The notes: generated by a model from the sequence alone, not told the origin. A stretch of 64,000 nucleotides of DNA from Frankia canadensis (GCF_900197875.1 NZ_FZMO01000013.1:1-64000), one strand, 5' to 3'. Positions 24,060 to 34,310 are shown, counted from the stretch's first letter. Program-made: numbers and translations.

Positions 24060-24848
24060 ATGGCGTCGCGGCATCAGGACCCGTTCGAGGGGCTTCGCCT
24101 GGATGAGCGATTCGTCCGCGGAGCCCGATTCCTCGAGCCGTCCGCGGCCGAGCGCGGCCGGCCGGTCGTGCCCGCGCCGCGGGGTCTGCCCGGCATGCTG
24201 CACCGGCTGGTGGCGCCGCCCTGGCTGCCGCGGCGCTCCCGGCGGATCGCGCGGATGGTCACGTTCGTGGCCATCGTCGTCGGCATGATCACGATCACCG
24301 TGGTGGCGCTGCGGCAGACCGCGACCCGCGGCGGGGTCGGCACCGCCGCCCGGCTGGGGGCCTTGGCGGCCTCGCCGGGCGGCTCGCCGACGGCCATGTC
24401 GGCGCTCGGCGGTGGCAGCCTGGCCGAGCCGCCCGCGGGCTACGCGGTCACGCCGGCGCTGCTGGCGGCCCTGCGCCGCGGCGACTGCCTGACGTGGAAG
24501 CCCTACGACGCGTCCACGGCCAGCGTGCTGACCCCGGTCGCGCCGGTCCGGGTCAGCTGTGATCGTCCGCACATCGACGAGGTCACCCGGCTGGTCGACC
24601 TCGACCCGGTGTTCACCCGCTGGCCCGGCGCGTCCACCGTCGCGCAGGCCGCGCAGGACCGCTGTGCGGGCGCCTTGCGGGACTTCGCCGGCGCCATCGA
24701 CGCGACCCCGCACCACGTCGTGGGCGCCATCTACCCGTCCGAGCCGAGCTGGCAGGCCGGTGCCCGCATCGTCGCCTGTACGGTCCGCACCGACGACCTG
24801 CGTCCGCGCTCCGGCCCGTTCCGGATCGTCGGCTCGATCGGTACGTGA
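24060..24848 (+). CDS. Membrane protein with septum-formation-like domain
   Basis: About 262 residues. A cytoplasmic basic N-terminus (~75 residues) is followed by one transmembrane helix (VTFVAIVVGMITITVVAL) and an extracytoplasmic domain. The pattern GDCLTWKPY... VSCDRPHIDEVTRLVDLD... CAGALRDF... ACTVRTDD, with four cysteines, resembles the actinobacterial Septum_form family, whose role is poorly known. ATG 24060 was chosen; the GTG at 24051 is an alternative and neither has a clear ribosome site. It stands between serA and the leuA leader; any link to amino-acid synthesis is not shown. Confidence 0.6.
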   Translation: MASRHQDPFEGLRLDERFVRGARFLEPSAAERGRPVVPAPRGLPGMLHRLVAPPWLPRRSRRIARMVTFVAIVVGMITITVVALRQTATRGGVGTAARLGALAASPGGSPTAMSALGGGSLAEPPAGYAVTPALLAALRRGDCLTWKPYDASTASVLTPVAPVRVSCDRPHIDEVTRLVDLDPVFTRWPGASTVAQAAQDRCAGALRDFAGAIDATPHHVVGAIYPSEPSWQAGARIVACTVRTDDLRPRSGPFRIVGSIGT

Positions 24849-24874
24849 CGCAAATCAGGTACTGTTGTTCCGCG

Positions 24875-24916
24875 ATGCGTGCGCTTCTCCTCCTTAGCCG
24901 CCGCGGCGGGGCCTGA
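24875..24916 (+). CDS. leuL: leuA leader peptide (attenuation control)
   Basis: Thirteen-codon ORF reading MRALLLLSRRGGA with four consecutive leucine codons, CTT-CTC-CTC-CTT, two of them the rare CTT. It lies 76 bases before the leuA start. The placement and Leu run match leader peptides known before actinobacterial leuA genes. A -10-like TACTGT (24860-24865) lies 9 bases upstream, so the mRNA leader before the ATG would be only a few bases long. Confidence 0.8.
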   Translation: MRALLLLSRRGGA

Positions 24917-24954
24917 TCCAGCTGGCTTCCTCGTCGCGGTGGTCGCCGTGCGCC

Positions 24955-26684
<1,730 letters not shown>

Positions 26685-26703
26685 GCCCGCGGGGCGGGGG
26701 GAT

Positions 26704-26994
26704 CTACGGGTCCCCCCGCTCGATGTCGCGGACCTCGCGGCGCACCTGTTCGAGGAGGGATTCCGGCACCTCGGTCATGCCGTGGTCGACGCGGGCGTGC
26801 GTGTCGACTGACCGCAGGAGGTCGTCCTCACTGGATGCCGCGATCCGTGTCTCGCACCCATGAATGATCGCACCGCAGTAGAATTCCTTCATGGCGGGAC
26901 GGCGGATCGTGATCTCCGAGGGCCGTGAATAGCCGGCGGACGCCGGGCTCGGTGCCATCAGGGCCTGCGCGGTCCAATAGCGGTTCCGTCTCAT
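26704..26994 (-). CDS. DUF1059 small protein
   Basis: Small protein whose C-terminal ~60 residues match the DUF1059 pattern: MKEFYCGAIIHGCETRIAA, then HARVDHGMTEVPESLLEQVR. Function unknown. The ATG at 26994 overlaps the stop of the upstream EAL gene (ATGA), favouring coupled translation and a 96-residue product; the internal ATG at 26892 would give a 62-residue protein of the usual family length. Neither start has a good ribosome site. The two cysteines in YCGAIIHGCE are the family ones. Confidence 0.65.
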   Translation of the reverse strand: MRRNRYWTAQALMAPSPASAGYSRPSEITIRRPAMKEFYCGAIIHGCETRIAASSEDDLLRSVDTHARVDHGMTEVPESLLEQVRREVRDIERGDP

Positions 26995-28313
26995 GTCGAC
27001 ATTTCCGCGAGACGCAGCATCAGTCGCTCCATCCTGACCAGGCCGAGGGGCCGACCCATCTCGGTAACGATTATCACGGGGTCGAACCGGCTGGCCCGGG
27101 CTCGGGTCATGGCACGCCGCGCGACCTCGGTCACGGGTTCCTCGGGACGGGCGAACAGCGTTGTGGGAACCAGTCGCGGCTCGGTGCCGCCGCCGGGCCC
27201 GCCGGACAGGTGCAGGGCCACCGGCCGGCAGCGGTTGGACACCACGATGGTCGCTCGCGCGGCCTGCTCGCCGTCGGTCTGCTCGTCGTCGGTCTGCTCG
27301 CCGTCGGGGACCCCGCGGGCCGTGGCCGTGCGCATCGGGCAGCTGGGGCAGTCCGCCGACATCGCGCAGTGCCCGGAGTCGCCCACGCTCACGGTCACCT
27401 GCTCCATCAGGCTCTCGATGCTCGCCGCCCGGGTGCTGCGCTCGGACAGCTGCCGGATGCGCCGGGCCACCGCCGGGTCGAGCTGCTGCCAGGACGGTGA
27501 CGGCCGGCCCAGCAGGAAGCCCTGGCCCAGCGGGACACCCAGGGCGACGAGCATCGCCAGCTCGTCGGCGCTCTCGATGCCCTCCGCGATCACCCAGCCG
27601 TTGAGCCGGCTCGCGAAACCGCCGACGAGTTCGGTCAATGCGATCTTGACCTGGTCGTCGTCGATGTTCACGACCAGGGAGCGGTCCAGCTTGACGAAGT
27701 CCGGCCGGACCCGGGCGAGCTGGCGCAGGCCGGCGTAGCCGGAGCCGACGTCGTCCATGGCGATGAAGGCGCCGCGATTGCGCAGCTCGCTCGCGGTCGC
27801 GGTCAGGCCCGCCGCGGTGTCGAGGTCGACCGCCTCGTTCAGCTCGAGCACGAGACGGCGCAGGTCCGCGTCCGCCCAGACCGCGGCGACCGGGGCCGCG
27901 TCCAGCAGGTGCGGCAGGACGTTGACCGCGAGGAAGCAGCGGTCGGGCAGGGTGTCGCGGGCGGCGATCGCCGCGGTGAGCACCCTGGCGTCCAGCTCGG
28001 CGGCGAGCCCCATCCGGTCGGCGGCGGCGAAGACGCGGTCCGGCGGATGCGTGGGATGGGTGTGGAACCGCGCCAGCGCCTCGTACCCGGCGATCACCCC
28101 ACGCTGGAGATCGACGATCGGCTGGAAGTACAGCGCGGGCTCGGCGGGATCGTCGAGGATCCGCTCCAGATCCGGGACGGTGGCGTCAGAGGCCGGCGGC
28201 GCGGTGTTCCCGGCGCCGGTGTTCCCTGCGCCGGTGTCCCCTGCGCCGGTGTTCACGGAGTCGACGCGACCACGGGCCACCGTCGCCGTGGTGGTCCGCT
28301 GCCGAGTAATCAT
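26991..28313 (-). CDS. EAL-domain c-di-GMP phosphodiesterase
   Basis: Cytoplasmic protein of 440 residues predicted to hydrolyse cyclic di-GMP. The EAL catalytic set looks intact: Glu in YEALARF, Asn in LAVNVL, Glu in ELNEAV, DD in MDDVGSGYAG, Lys in FVKLDR, Glu in IAEGIES. N-terminal Asn-Thr-Gly-Ala-Gly repeats precede it. After EAL come a Cys cluster (CAMSADCPSCPM), a degenerate Asp-Gly-Glu-Gln-Thr repeat, and a final segment like half a CBS pair (PVIIVTEMGRPLGLVRMERLM). ATG 28313 has GAGGGGG 10 bases upstream and was preferred to the ATG at 28352. Coupled to the DUF1059 gene. Confidence 0.85.
   Translation of the reverse strand: MITRQRTTTATVARGRVDSVNTGAGDTGAGNTGAGNTAPPASDATVPDLERILDDPAEPALYFQPIVDLQRGVIAGYEALARFHTHPTHPPDRVFAAADRMGLAAELDARVLTAAIAARDTLPDRCFLAVNVLPHLLDAAPVAAVWADADLRRLVLELNEAVDLDTAAGLTATASELRNRGAFIAMDDVGSGYAGLRQLARVRPDFVKLDRSLVVNIDDDQVKIALTELVGGFASRLNGWVIAEGIESADELAMLVALGVPLGQGFLLGRPSPSWQQLDPAVARRIRQLSERSTRAASIESLMEQVTVSVGDSGHCAMSADCPSCPMRTATARGVPDGEQTDDEQTDGEQAARATIVVSNRCRPVALHLSGGPGGGTEPRLVPTTLFARPEEPVTEVARRAMTRARASRFDPVIIVTEMGRPLGLVRMERLMLRLAEMST
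28213..28257. repeat. 15-bp tandem repeat in the EAL gene
   Basis: Three copies of GCGCCGGTGTTCCCT with few mismatches, in frame, encode the NTGAG repeats near the N-terminus of the EAL protein. Confidence 0.8.
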
Positions 28314-28646
28314 GCGCCGTGCACCCCCTCGCTTCAAGCACGTCGCACCCATCCTGTAAGTGAGGTTCTTACCATCTGGCTCCGATGGGCGGCGCGAGTA
28401 CCGTCCGGAGTTGTGGGTCCTGCGCCTTTTTGTGCGACCGGCGGGTGACGGTCGGATTGCCGGCGGCTGACTTTCTTTCGCCGGCCTCGCGGGGGCGGCG
28501 CGTTTCTATGCGCCCGGACCGGCGGGGACCGGCGATCTGATGCCGATTCTGACAATGCCCCTCACTTCCTGGCGGGTCCCCCGACTTCCCGCCGACGCGG
28601 CGGGCGCGAACTCTCCGGACCCGATCTCCGGTCATATATCAAGTCG
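28314..28646. other. Intergenic region, EAL gene to leuB leader
   Basis: No convincing gene. It holds an inverted repeat GTAAG-N7-CTTAC (28356-28372) just upstream of the EAL start, which could be an operator. A GC hairpin GCCGGCG / CGCCGGC (28459-28485) has a 13-base loop. Confidence 0.5.
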
Positions 28647-28691
28647 ATGACAACTGCCGTGGTCATGGCGTTGGCATTGATCGAGCGATGA
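28647..28691 (+). CDS. Candidate leuB leader peptide
   Basis: Fourteen-codon ORF MTTAVVMALALIER with five branched-chain residues (two Val, two Leu, one Ile). A -10-like TATATC (28635-28640) lies 6 bases before the ATG, as for a leaderless transcript. Unlike the ilvB and leuA leaders it has no consecutive rare-codon block and no T-run terminator follows. A 7-bp stem GTCGCCG / CGGCGAC downstream is the only hairpin seen, so this is tentative. Confidence 0.3.
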   Translation: MTTAVVMALALIER

Positions 28692-28791
28692 TTGCTCAGG
28701 GTAATCGTGCGAGGTGGTCGGGGTGGTCGCCGTCCAACGCGGCCGGCGACATGTGGTACCGACAGCGCCCGCGAGCAGCGGCGTCGGATCT

Positions 28792-28805
28792 CCGACTACA
28801 GTCGG
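28792..28805 (+). promoter_or_regulatory. leuB -10 box inside a small palindrome
   Basis: CCGAC-TACA-GTCGG contains -10-like TACAGT (28797-28802). The leuB ATG lies 6 bases after it, the spacing of leaderless actinobacterial promoters. The palindrome could be an operator. Confidence 0.45.
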
Positions 28806-28808
28806 CGC

Positions 28809-29837
28809 ATGAGGCTTGCGGTGATCGGTGGTGACGGGATCGGCCCCGAGGTGGTCGCGGAGGGACTACGCGTGCTGCGGGCCGTGCACCCCAAGGTCGA
28901 GACGACCGAGTACGACCTGGGTGCCCGGCGCTGGCACCGCACGGGCGAGACGCTGCCCGACACGGTCCTCGACGAGCTGCGCGGCCACGACGCGATCCTG
29001 CTCGGCGCGGTCGGCGATCCCGGGGTGCCCAGCGGCGTCCTGGAGCGCGGGCTGCTGCTGCGGCTGCGCTTCGAGCTCGACCACCACGTGAACCTGCGGC
29101 CGGTGCGGCTGTACCCGGGGGTCCGCTCGCCTCTCGCCGGTGACCCGTCGATCGACATGATCGTGGTGCGCGAGGGCACCGAGGGCCCGTACGCGGGCGC
29201 CGGCGGCGTGCTGCGCCGCGGCACTCCGCACGAGGTCGCCACCGAGGAGAGCCTCAACACCCGGTTCGGCGTTGAGCGGGTCGTGCGCGACGCCTTCCGC
29301 CGGGCCGCGCGCCGGCCGCGTCGGCACCTGACGCTGGTGCACAAGAACAACGTGCTGACGAAGGCGGGCGACCTGTGGTCGCGCACCGTCGCCGAGGTGG
29401 CGCCGGAGTTTCCTGACGTCACCGTCGACTACCAGCACGTGGACGCGGCGTCGATGTTCTTCGTGACGGACCCGGGCCGGTTCGACGTGGTCGTCACGGA
29501 CAACATGTTCGGCGACATCATCACCGACATCGGCGCCGCGATCACCGGCGGCATCGGGCTCGCCGCGAGCGGGAACCTCGACCCGTCGGGCAGCCACCCG
29601 AGCATGTTCGAGCCGGTGCACGGCAGCGCGCCCGACATCGCGGGGCGGCAGCTGGCCGACCCGACCGCCACGGTGGCCTCCGTCGCCATGCTGCTGGACC
29701 ACCTCGGCCACCAGGAGGAGGCCGAGCGGGTCGAGGCGGCGGTCGCGGCGTCGCTGGCGGAACGCGCCGGCTCGGGATCGGGCGCCATGTCAACCCGGGA
29801 GCGTGGGGAGGACCTCGCCGCCCGCGCCGCCGGCTGA
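28809..29837 (+). CDS. leuB: 3-isopropylmalate dehydrogenase
   Basis: NAD-dependent oxidative decarboxylation in leucine synthesis. Seen: [10 protein letters not shown] at the start, [46 protein letters not shown] and the C-terminal [13 protein letters not shown] signature. 342 residues. ATG 28809 begins directly at the family N-terminus ([10 protein letters not shown]); upstream in-frame codons do not look coding. No ribosome site, consistent with a leaderless mRNA. Confidence 0.95.
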   Translation: MRLAVIGGDGIGPEVVAEGLRVLRAVHPKVETTEYDLGARRWHRTGETLPDTVLDELRGHDAILLGAVGDPGVPSGVLERGLLLRLRFELDHHVNLRPVRLYPGVRSPLAGDPSIDMIVVREGTEGPYAGAGGVLRRGTPHEVATEESLNTRFGVERVVRDAFRRAARRPRRHLTLVHKNNVLTKAGDLWSRTVAEVAPEFPDVTVDYQHVDAASMFFVTDPGRFDVVVTDNMFGDIITDIGAAITGGIGLAASGNLDPSGSHPSMFEPVHGSAPDIAGRQLADPTATVASVAMLLDHLGHQEEAERVEAAVAASLAERAGSGSGAMSTRERGEDLAARAAG

Positions 29838-29886
29838 ATATGCTCGTTCCTCTCTGAGTTCGTCGCATCCTGGCCTGGAGTCCGCT

Positions 29887-30813
29887 GTGCCCATCACCCC
29901 CACCTCGAAGATCTGGATGAACGGCGAGTTCGTCGACTGGGACGACGCCCGCGTCCACGTCCTGAACCCGACCCTGCACTACGGCTGGGGGGTGTTCGAG
30001 GGCATCCGCGCCTACGAGACCGCCGGCGGGCCGGCCGTGTTCCGACTTACCGACCACATCGCGCGGCTCTACCGCAGCGCGAAGATCTATGTGATGGAGC
30101 CGCAGTTCACCCAGGAGCAGGTGGTCGCGGCGACCAAGGAGACGATCGCCGTCAACGACATCGCCTCCTGCTACATCCGCCCGCTGGTCTACCTCGGTTA
30201 CGGCGAGATGGGGCTCAACCCGCTCCCGTCCCCGGTCGAGGTGATGATCGCGGTGTGGCCGTGGGGCGCCTACCTCGGTGAGGAGGCGGAGGCCAACGGC
30301 GTGCGCGCGATGATCTCCTCCTGGAAGCGCAACGACCCGAACATCACCCCGCCGGCGGCCAAAGCGTCCGGCCAGTACCTGAACTCGTCGCTGGCGAAGG
30401 TCGCGGCGGTCAAGGCCGGGTACGACGAGGCAATCCTCACCAGCCCCAACGGCCACATCGCGGACGGGACCGGCGAGAACGTCTTCATCGTGTCCGGCCG
30501 CAAGGTCATCACGCCGCTGCTCTCCGACGGCCCGCTCGGCGGCATCACCCGGGCGTCGATCATGCAGATCGCGGCGGACCAGGGGTACGAGGTCGTCGAG
30601 CAGCACATCGTGCGGACCGACCTGTACCTGGCCGACGAGGCGTTCTTCACCGGCACGGCGGCGGAGATCGTGCCGATCGTGTCGGTGGACGACCGGCAGA
30701 TCGGCTCCGGCAAGCCCGGGCCGGTCACCCGCGAGCTGCTGGAGATCTTCCACCGCGCCACCCGCGGTGAGCTGGAGCGCTACCGGTCCTGGAACGAGCT
30801 CGTCGGCGGGTAG
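29887..30813 (+). CDS. ilvE: Branched-chain amino acid aminotransferase
   Basis: PLP fold-type IV transaminase, last step of Ile, Val and Leu synthesis. The N-terminus WMNGEFVDWDDARVHVLNPT and LHYGWGVFEGIRAYE are typical; PLP lysine probably in KASGQYLNSSLAK; GTGENVFIV and GGITRASIMQIA give the cofactor phosphate and substrate segments. 308 residues from the GTG at 29887. Forty-nine bases after leuB on the same strand. Confidence 0.93.
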   Translation: MPITPTSKIWMNGEFVDWDDARVHVLNPTLHYGWGVFEGIRAYETAGGPAVFRLTDHIARLYRSAKIYVMEPQFTQEQVVAATKETIAVNDIASCYIRPLVYLGYGEMGLNPLPSPVEVMIAVWPWGAYLGEEAEANGVRAMISSWKRNDPNITPPAAKASGQYLNSSLAKVAAVKAGYDEAILTSPNGHIADGTGENVFIVSGRKVITPLLSDGPLGGITRASIMQIAADQGYEVVEQHIVRTDLYLADEAFFTGTAAEIVPIVSVDDRQIGSGKPGPVTRELLEIFHRATRGELERYRSWNELVGG

Positions 30814-30966
30814 CCGCGCACCGTCAGTGGCCAGGTCGGGCAGCGGCGTGGTCGGGGTCACATTCCGGCCACGCCACTTGCGGTTGTGCCCTGGTCAAGC
30901 AAGGTCCGCGCGCCTACCGTCGCTTGTGGAAGCGTTTCACGAATGCACAAGCGGCGGGAGGACGTC

Positions 30967-31353
30967 GTGCGGGTCTCGGAGGGGATGAGCTCCCTTGTTC
31001 TCATGATCGGTCCTGGTCACACCCTGCGGCAGGCCGCCCGGCTGATGGCCGCCCGCAAGGTGGGCGCCGCCGTCGTGCACGACGCGGACAGTCAGGGGTA
31101 CGGAATCCTCACCGAGCGGGACATCCTCCGTTCGGTGGCCGCGGGGCAGGATCCGGATGTCGAGGTCGCGGGTGAGCACCTCACCCGCGATGTCGTCTTC
31201 GCGGATCCGGCCTGGTCGCTCGACGAGGCAGCGGCCGCGATGTTGCGCGGGGAGTTCCGGCACCTGGTCGTCACCTCGGGTGGCGGCGTCGCCGGCATCC
31301 TGAGCATGCGGGACGTCGTTCGTTGCTGGAGTGACCAGCATGTGACGGTATGA
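30967..31353 (+). CDS. Two-CBS-domain protein
   Basis: 128-residue protein made only of a CBS pair: first repeat LRQAARLMAARKVGAAVVHD...GILTERDILRSVAAG, second SLDEAAAAMLRGEFRHLVV...GILSMRDVVRCW. CBS pairs bind adenine nucleotides and usually sense energy or redox state; no effector domain is attached. GTG 30967 has GGGAGGA 5 bases upstream; an ATG at 30943 is the alternative. It directly precedes, and its 3' end contains, the promoter of the Crp-family gene. Confidence 0.85.
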   Translation: MRVSEGMSSLVLMIGPGHTLRQAARLMAARKVGAAVVHDADSQGYGILTERDILRSVAAGQDPDVEVAGEHLTRDVVFADPAWSLDEAAAAMLRGEFRHLVVTSGGGVAGILSMRDVVRCWSDQHVTV

Positions 31354-31354
31354 T
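31349..31354 (+). promoter_or_regulatory. -10 box of the Crp-family gene
   Basis: TATGAT, near consensus, is 6 bases before the GTG start, as expected for leaderless transcription. A -35-like TTGCTG (31324-31329) is 19 bases upstream. Confidence 0.6.
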
Positions 31355-31360
31355 GCGCGC

Positions 31361-32107
31361 GTGTCGTACGCCGAGCAGGTTCCCGATGCGCCCCAGCGCG
31401 CGGTCGACGGTCGGCGCTACGGTCACGGCATGCACGACAATGAGGCGGTCGCCCTCCTTCGCGCGACCACGTTGTTGAAGGAGCTGGACGAGGAGGACCT
31501 GCTGCGGCTCGCCTCCCGGGCGGTGACGCGGCGGTTCCGTCGCGGGCAGGTCGTCTTCACCGAAGGCGAACCGGCCGACACACTGCTCGTGGTCGCGAGC
31601 GGCCGACTCAAGGTCCTCACCAAGGCGGACGACGGCCGTGACCACGTCCTGAACATCGCCGGCCCCCGCGAGACGCTGGGCGACCTGAACATCGTCGAGG
31701 CTGGCACCCGCTCCGCCAGCGTCGAGGCCCTGGAACCCAGCACCGCCCTGGTACTCGACCGCACCGCGGTGTGGGAGCTGGTACGGGAGCGGCCGGCCGT
31801 GGCCGAGCAGCTCATCCGCGCCCTGGTCGCCCACGTGCGGCGGCTCACCGGGGCCAACGCCGACCTGGTGTTCCTCGACCTGCCGCGGCGGGTGGCGAAG
31901 CTGCTGTTGCTGCGGATGCGCGAGGTCGGCCGTCCGGTGATCGAGCTCGGTCTCACCCAGACCGAGATCGCCTCGCTGCTCGGCGGTTCCCGCCAGTCGG
32001 TGAACCAGGCGTTGCGGGAGTTCGAGCGGCGCACCTGGATCCTCTCCGAGGGCCAGACCATCACGATCCTGCAGGTCGACCGGCTGCGGCGCTTCGCGGG
32101 CGACTGA
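31361..32107 (+). CDS. Crp/Fnr-family transcription regulator
   Basis: About 248 residues. N-terminal cyclic-nucleotide-binding-type barrel (RRFRRGQVVFTEGEPADTLLVVASGRLKV; effector-loop position GPRETLGDLNIVEAGTRSASVEAL), then the HTH (LTQTEIASLLGGSRQSVNQ). The effector loop lacks the canonical GELAL/RxA arrangement of E. coli Crp, so cAMP binding is not assured. No Fnr-type cysteines. GTG 31361 is preferred because a TATGAT box lies 6 bases upstream; an internal ATG at 31430 would shorten the N-terminus. Confidence 0.85.
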   Translation: MSYAEQVPDAPQRAVDGRRYGHGMHDNEAVALLRATTLLKELDEEDLLRLASRAVTRRFRRGQVVFTEGEPADTLLVVASGRLKVLTKADDGRDHVLNIAGPRETLGDLNIVEAGTRSASVEALEPSTALVLDRTAVWELVRERPAVAEQLIRALVAHVRRLTGANADLVFLDLPRRVAKLLLLRMREVGRPVIELGLTQTEIASLLGGSRQSVNQALREFERRTWILSEGQTITILQVDRLRRFAGD

Positions 32108-32170
32108 AGGCCGGGCGACTGAGAGATATCGCGCACGTCACTCCTGGCGCATGTCGGCAGTGTTACACCG

Positions 32171-32176
32171 TAGGCT
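32171..32176 (+). promoter_or_regulatory. Putative cimA -10 box
   Basis: TAGGCT, the common actinobacterial -10 form, about 105 bases before cimA. No clear -35. Confidence 0.35.
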
Positions 32177-32280
32177 TGTCTTTCGGCGGCGAACCCGTCT
32201 CCGCCGCGCGTTCCGGTCGCTGACCCATGGGACCGGGCGCGTGGCGGCCCAGGTCCCGCGCTCATCGGAGAGGCGCCCCC

Positions 32281-33885
32281 GTGCGGCCATACGATCCCGA
32301 TTCCCTGCATATCTACGACACGACGCTGCGTGACGGTACCCAGCAGGAGGGGCTGTCGCTCTCCGTGGGCGACAAGCTCGCCGTGGCGCGTCACCTCGAC
32401 GACCTCGGCGTCGGTTTCATCGAGGGCGGCTGGCCGGGGTCCAACCCGAAGGACGCGGAGTTCTTCGCGCGTGCCGGCACCGAACTCTCCCTGTCGACCG
32501 CGCGGCTCACGGCGTTCGGCGCCACCCGGCGGGCCGGTCGCGTCGCCGCGGACGACCCGCAGGTCGCAGCGCTGCGCGAGGCGGGGACCTCCGTCGTCTG
32601 CCTGGTCGCGAAGTCCGATCTGCGGCACGTCGAGCGGGCGCTGCGCACCGACGCGGCCGAGAACCTCGCGATGATCCGTGACACCGTCGCCCATCTGCAC
32701 GCCGAGGGCAAGCGGGTCTTCCTCGACGCCGAGCACTTCTTCGACGGCCACCGGGCCCACCCGGACTACGCGCTCGAGGTCGTCCGGGTGGCGGCTGAGG
32801 CCGGCGCCGAGGTCGTGGTGCTCTGCGACACCAACGGCGGGATGCTGCCCACCCGCATCAACACGGTGGTCGCGGACGTCCTCGCCGCCACCGGTGCCCG
32901 CCTTGGCATCCACTGCCATGACGACACCCACTGCGCCGTCGCCAACACCCTGGCAGCCGTCGAGGCCGGCGTGACCCACGTCCAGGGCACCGCCAATGGC
33001 TACGGCGAGCGCTGCGGCAACGCGAACCTGTTCAGCGTCATCGCCGGTCTGGAGACCAAGCTCGACCGCGCCGCGCTGCCCCCGGGCCGGCTGCGGGAGC
33101 TGGCCCGCGTCTCCCACGCGATCGACGAGGTGACCAACTCCGTTCCCGACCCGCACCGGCCCTACGTCGGCGCCAGCGCCTTCGCGCACAAGGCGGGGCT
33201 GCACGCCAGCGCCGTCAAGGTCGACCCGGACATGTACCAGCACATCGATCCGGCCGCCGTCGGTAACGACATGCGGATGCTCGTCTCCGAGCTCGCCGGG
33301 CGGGCGACCATCGAGCTCAAGGGCCGCGAGCTCGGGCTGGACCTGTCGGGCGAGCGCGAGGCGCTCGGGCGGGTGCTGGAGCTGGTCAAGGAGCGGGAGG
33401 CGGCCGGGTTCGCCTACGAGGCGGCGGAGGCGTCGTTCGAGCTGCTCCTGCGCGACGAGGTCACCGGCCGCGAGCGCTATTACACCCTCGAGTCCTGGCG
33501 GGTCATCGTCGAGCAGCGCCCCGGCGGCCAGGTGGTCAGCGAGGCGACGGTGAAGCTGACCTCGCGCGGGGTGCGGCACGTGGCGACCGCCGAGGGCAAC
33601 GGGCCCGTCCACGCGCTGGACACGGCGCTGCGCGACGCGCTGGAGAAGGCCTACCCGGGGCTCGCCGACCTGGAGCTCGTCGACTACAAGGTGCGGATAC
33701 TCGACGGCAAGCAGGGCACCGGCGCGGTCACCCGGGTCCTCGTCGGCACCGGCGACGGCCGCGCCCGCTGGGACACGATCGGTGTGGACGAGAACATCAT
33801 CGCCGCGTCCTGGTCGGCCCTGGAAGACGCCGTCAACTACGGCCTGCGGCGGCAGGGCGAGCGCCCGGACCCCGGCGCGTCCTGA
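32281..33885 (+). CDS. cimA: (R)-citramalate synthase / homocitrate synthase family
   Basis: HMGL-type TIM-barrel enzyme with a C-terminal LeuA dimer domain. IYDTTLRDGTQQEGLSLS and FIEGGWPGSNPKDAEFF are the CimA signature; metal HxH in GIHCHDDTHCAVAN; ANGYGERCGNANL; regulatory domain ending in GVDENIIAASWSAL. 534 residues. Citramalate made from pyruvate and acetyl-CoA feeds isoleucine synthesis without threonine, using the LeuBCD enzymes encoded nearby. GTG 32281 follows GGAGAGG. Substrate is inferred from family and neighbours. Confidence 0.9.
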   Translation: MRPYDPDSLHIYDTTLRDGTQQEGLSLSVGDKLAVARHLDDLGVGFIEGGWPGSNPKDAEFFARAGTELSLSTARLTAFGATRRAGRVAADDPQVAALREAGTSVVCLVAKSDLRHVERALRTDAAENLAMIRDTVAHLHAEGKRVFLDAEHFFDGHRAHPDYALEVVRVAAEAGAEVVVLCDTNGGMLPTRINTVVADVLAATGARLGIHCHDDTHCAVANTLAAVEAGVTHVQGTANGYGERCGNANLFSVIAGLETKLDRAALPPGRLRELARVSHAIDEVTNSVPDPHRPYVGASAFAHKAGLHASAVKVDPDMYQHIDPAAVGNDMRMLVSELAGRATIELKGRELGLDLSGEREALGRVLELVKEREAAGFAYEAAEASFELLLRDEVTGRERYYTLESWRVIVEQRPGGQVVSEATVKLTSRGVRHVATAEGNGPVHALDTALRDALEKAYPGLADLELVDYKVRILDGKQGTGAVTRVLVGTGDGRARWDTIGVDENIIAASWSALEDAVNYGLRRQGERPDPGAS

Positions 33886-33933
33886 GCCGCCGGCGCGGCG
33901 AGCGGGCGCCCCGCTCGCCGCGGACCCGATCGG

Positions 33934-34197
33934 CTAGTCCTCCGGGATCTCCTCCCACCACTGGCACCACCAGTCGCCGCCGACGAGGATCCGCAGCTTC
34001 GGGTGCCAGCAGTAGGTGAGGTCCTTGTCCGTGTCGAGGTAGTACAGGCAGTTGTCGCAGCGTTCGTCGCCGTTCGGCTTGGCCCGCAGGATCGCGTCCT
34101 CGGCGAGGTGGCCGAGCTTCACGCTCAGCTCCTCGTCGATGGGTTTCGGCTCGGGCGCCCCGACGTCGTACACCGGTGTGGTGTCGGTCTCGCTCAA
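33934..34197 (-). CDS. Small four-cysteine protein resembling HiPIP
   Basis: 87 residues, no signal peptide. The C-terminal half carries Cys47, Cys50, Cys63 and Cys78 in the pattern CDNC-x12-C-x14-C with closing WWCQWW. Spacing and aromatic surroundings resemble high-potential iron-sulfur proteins (in Allochromatium HiPIP C43, C46, C63, C77). The N-terminal half (LAEDAILRAKPNGDER) also fits a HiPIP-like helix region. A [4Fe-4S] cluster is therefore inferred; a zinc site is the alternative. It lies divergent from the FAH hydrolase and convergent with cimA. Confidence 0.65.
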   Translation of the reverse strand: MSETDTTPVYDVGAPEPKPIDEELSVKLGHLAEDAILRAKPNGDERCDNCLYYLDTDKDLTYCWHPKLRILVGGDWWCQWWEEIPED

Positions 34198-34304
34198 GGT
34201 TCTCCTTCCACTGCCGGACTGTCCGGCGTTCGCCGGAAGCCTCCGGTGCCCGATTCTCGGCCACGATGCCCGTTCTGGCGAACCCGATCACCGTGGCGGC
34301 CGGA

Positions 34305-34310
34305 TACGGT
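34305..34310 (+). promoter_or_regulatory. Putative -10 of the FAH-family gene
   Basis: TACGGT six bases before the GTG start suggests leaderless transcription. Confidence 0.4.

Noticed and set aside
32151-32333. Short ORF before cimA containing a rare TTA codon, considered as a leader peptide
   Set aside because: No branched-chain codon run and no following terminator; overlaps the cimA start out of frame.
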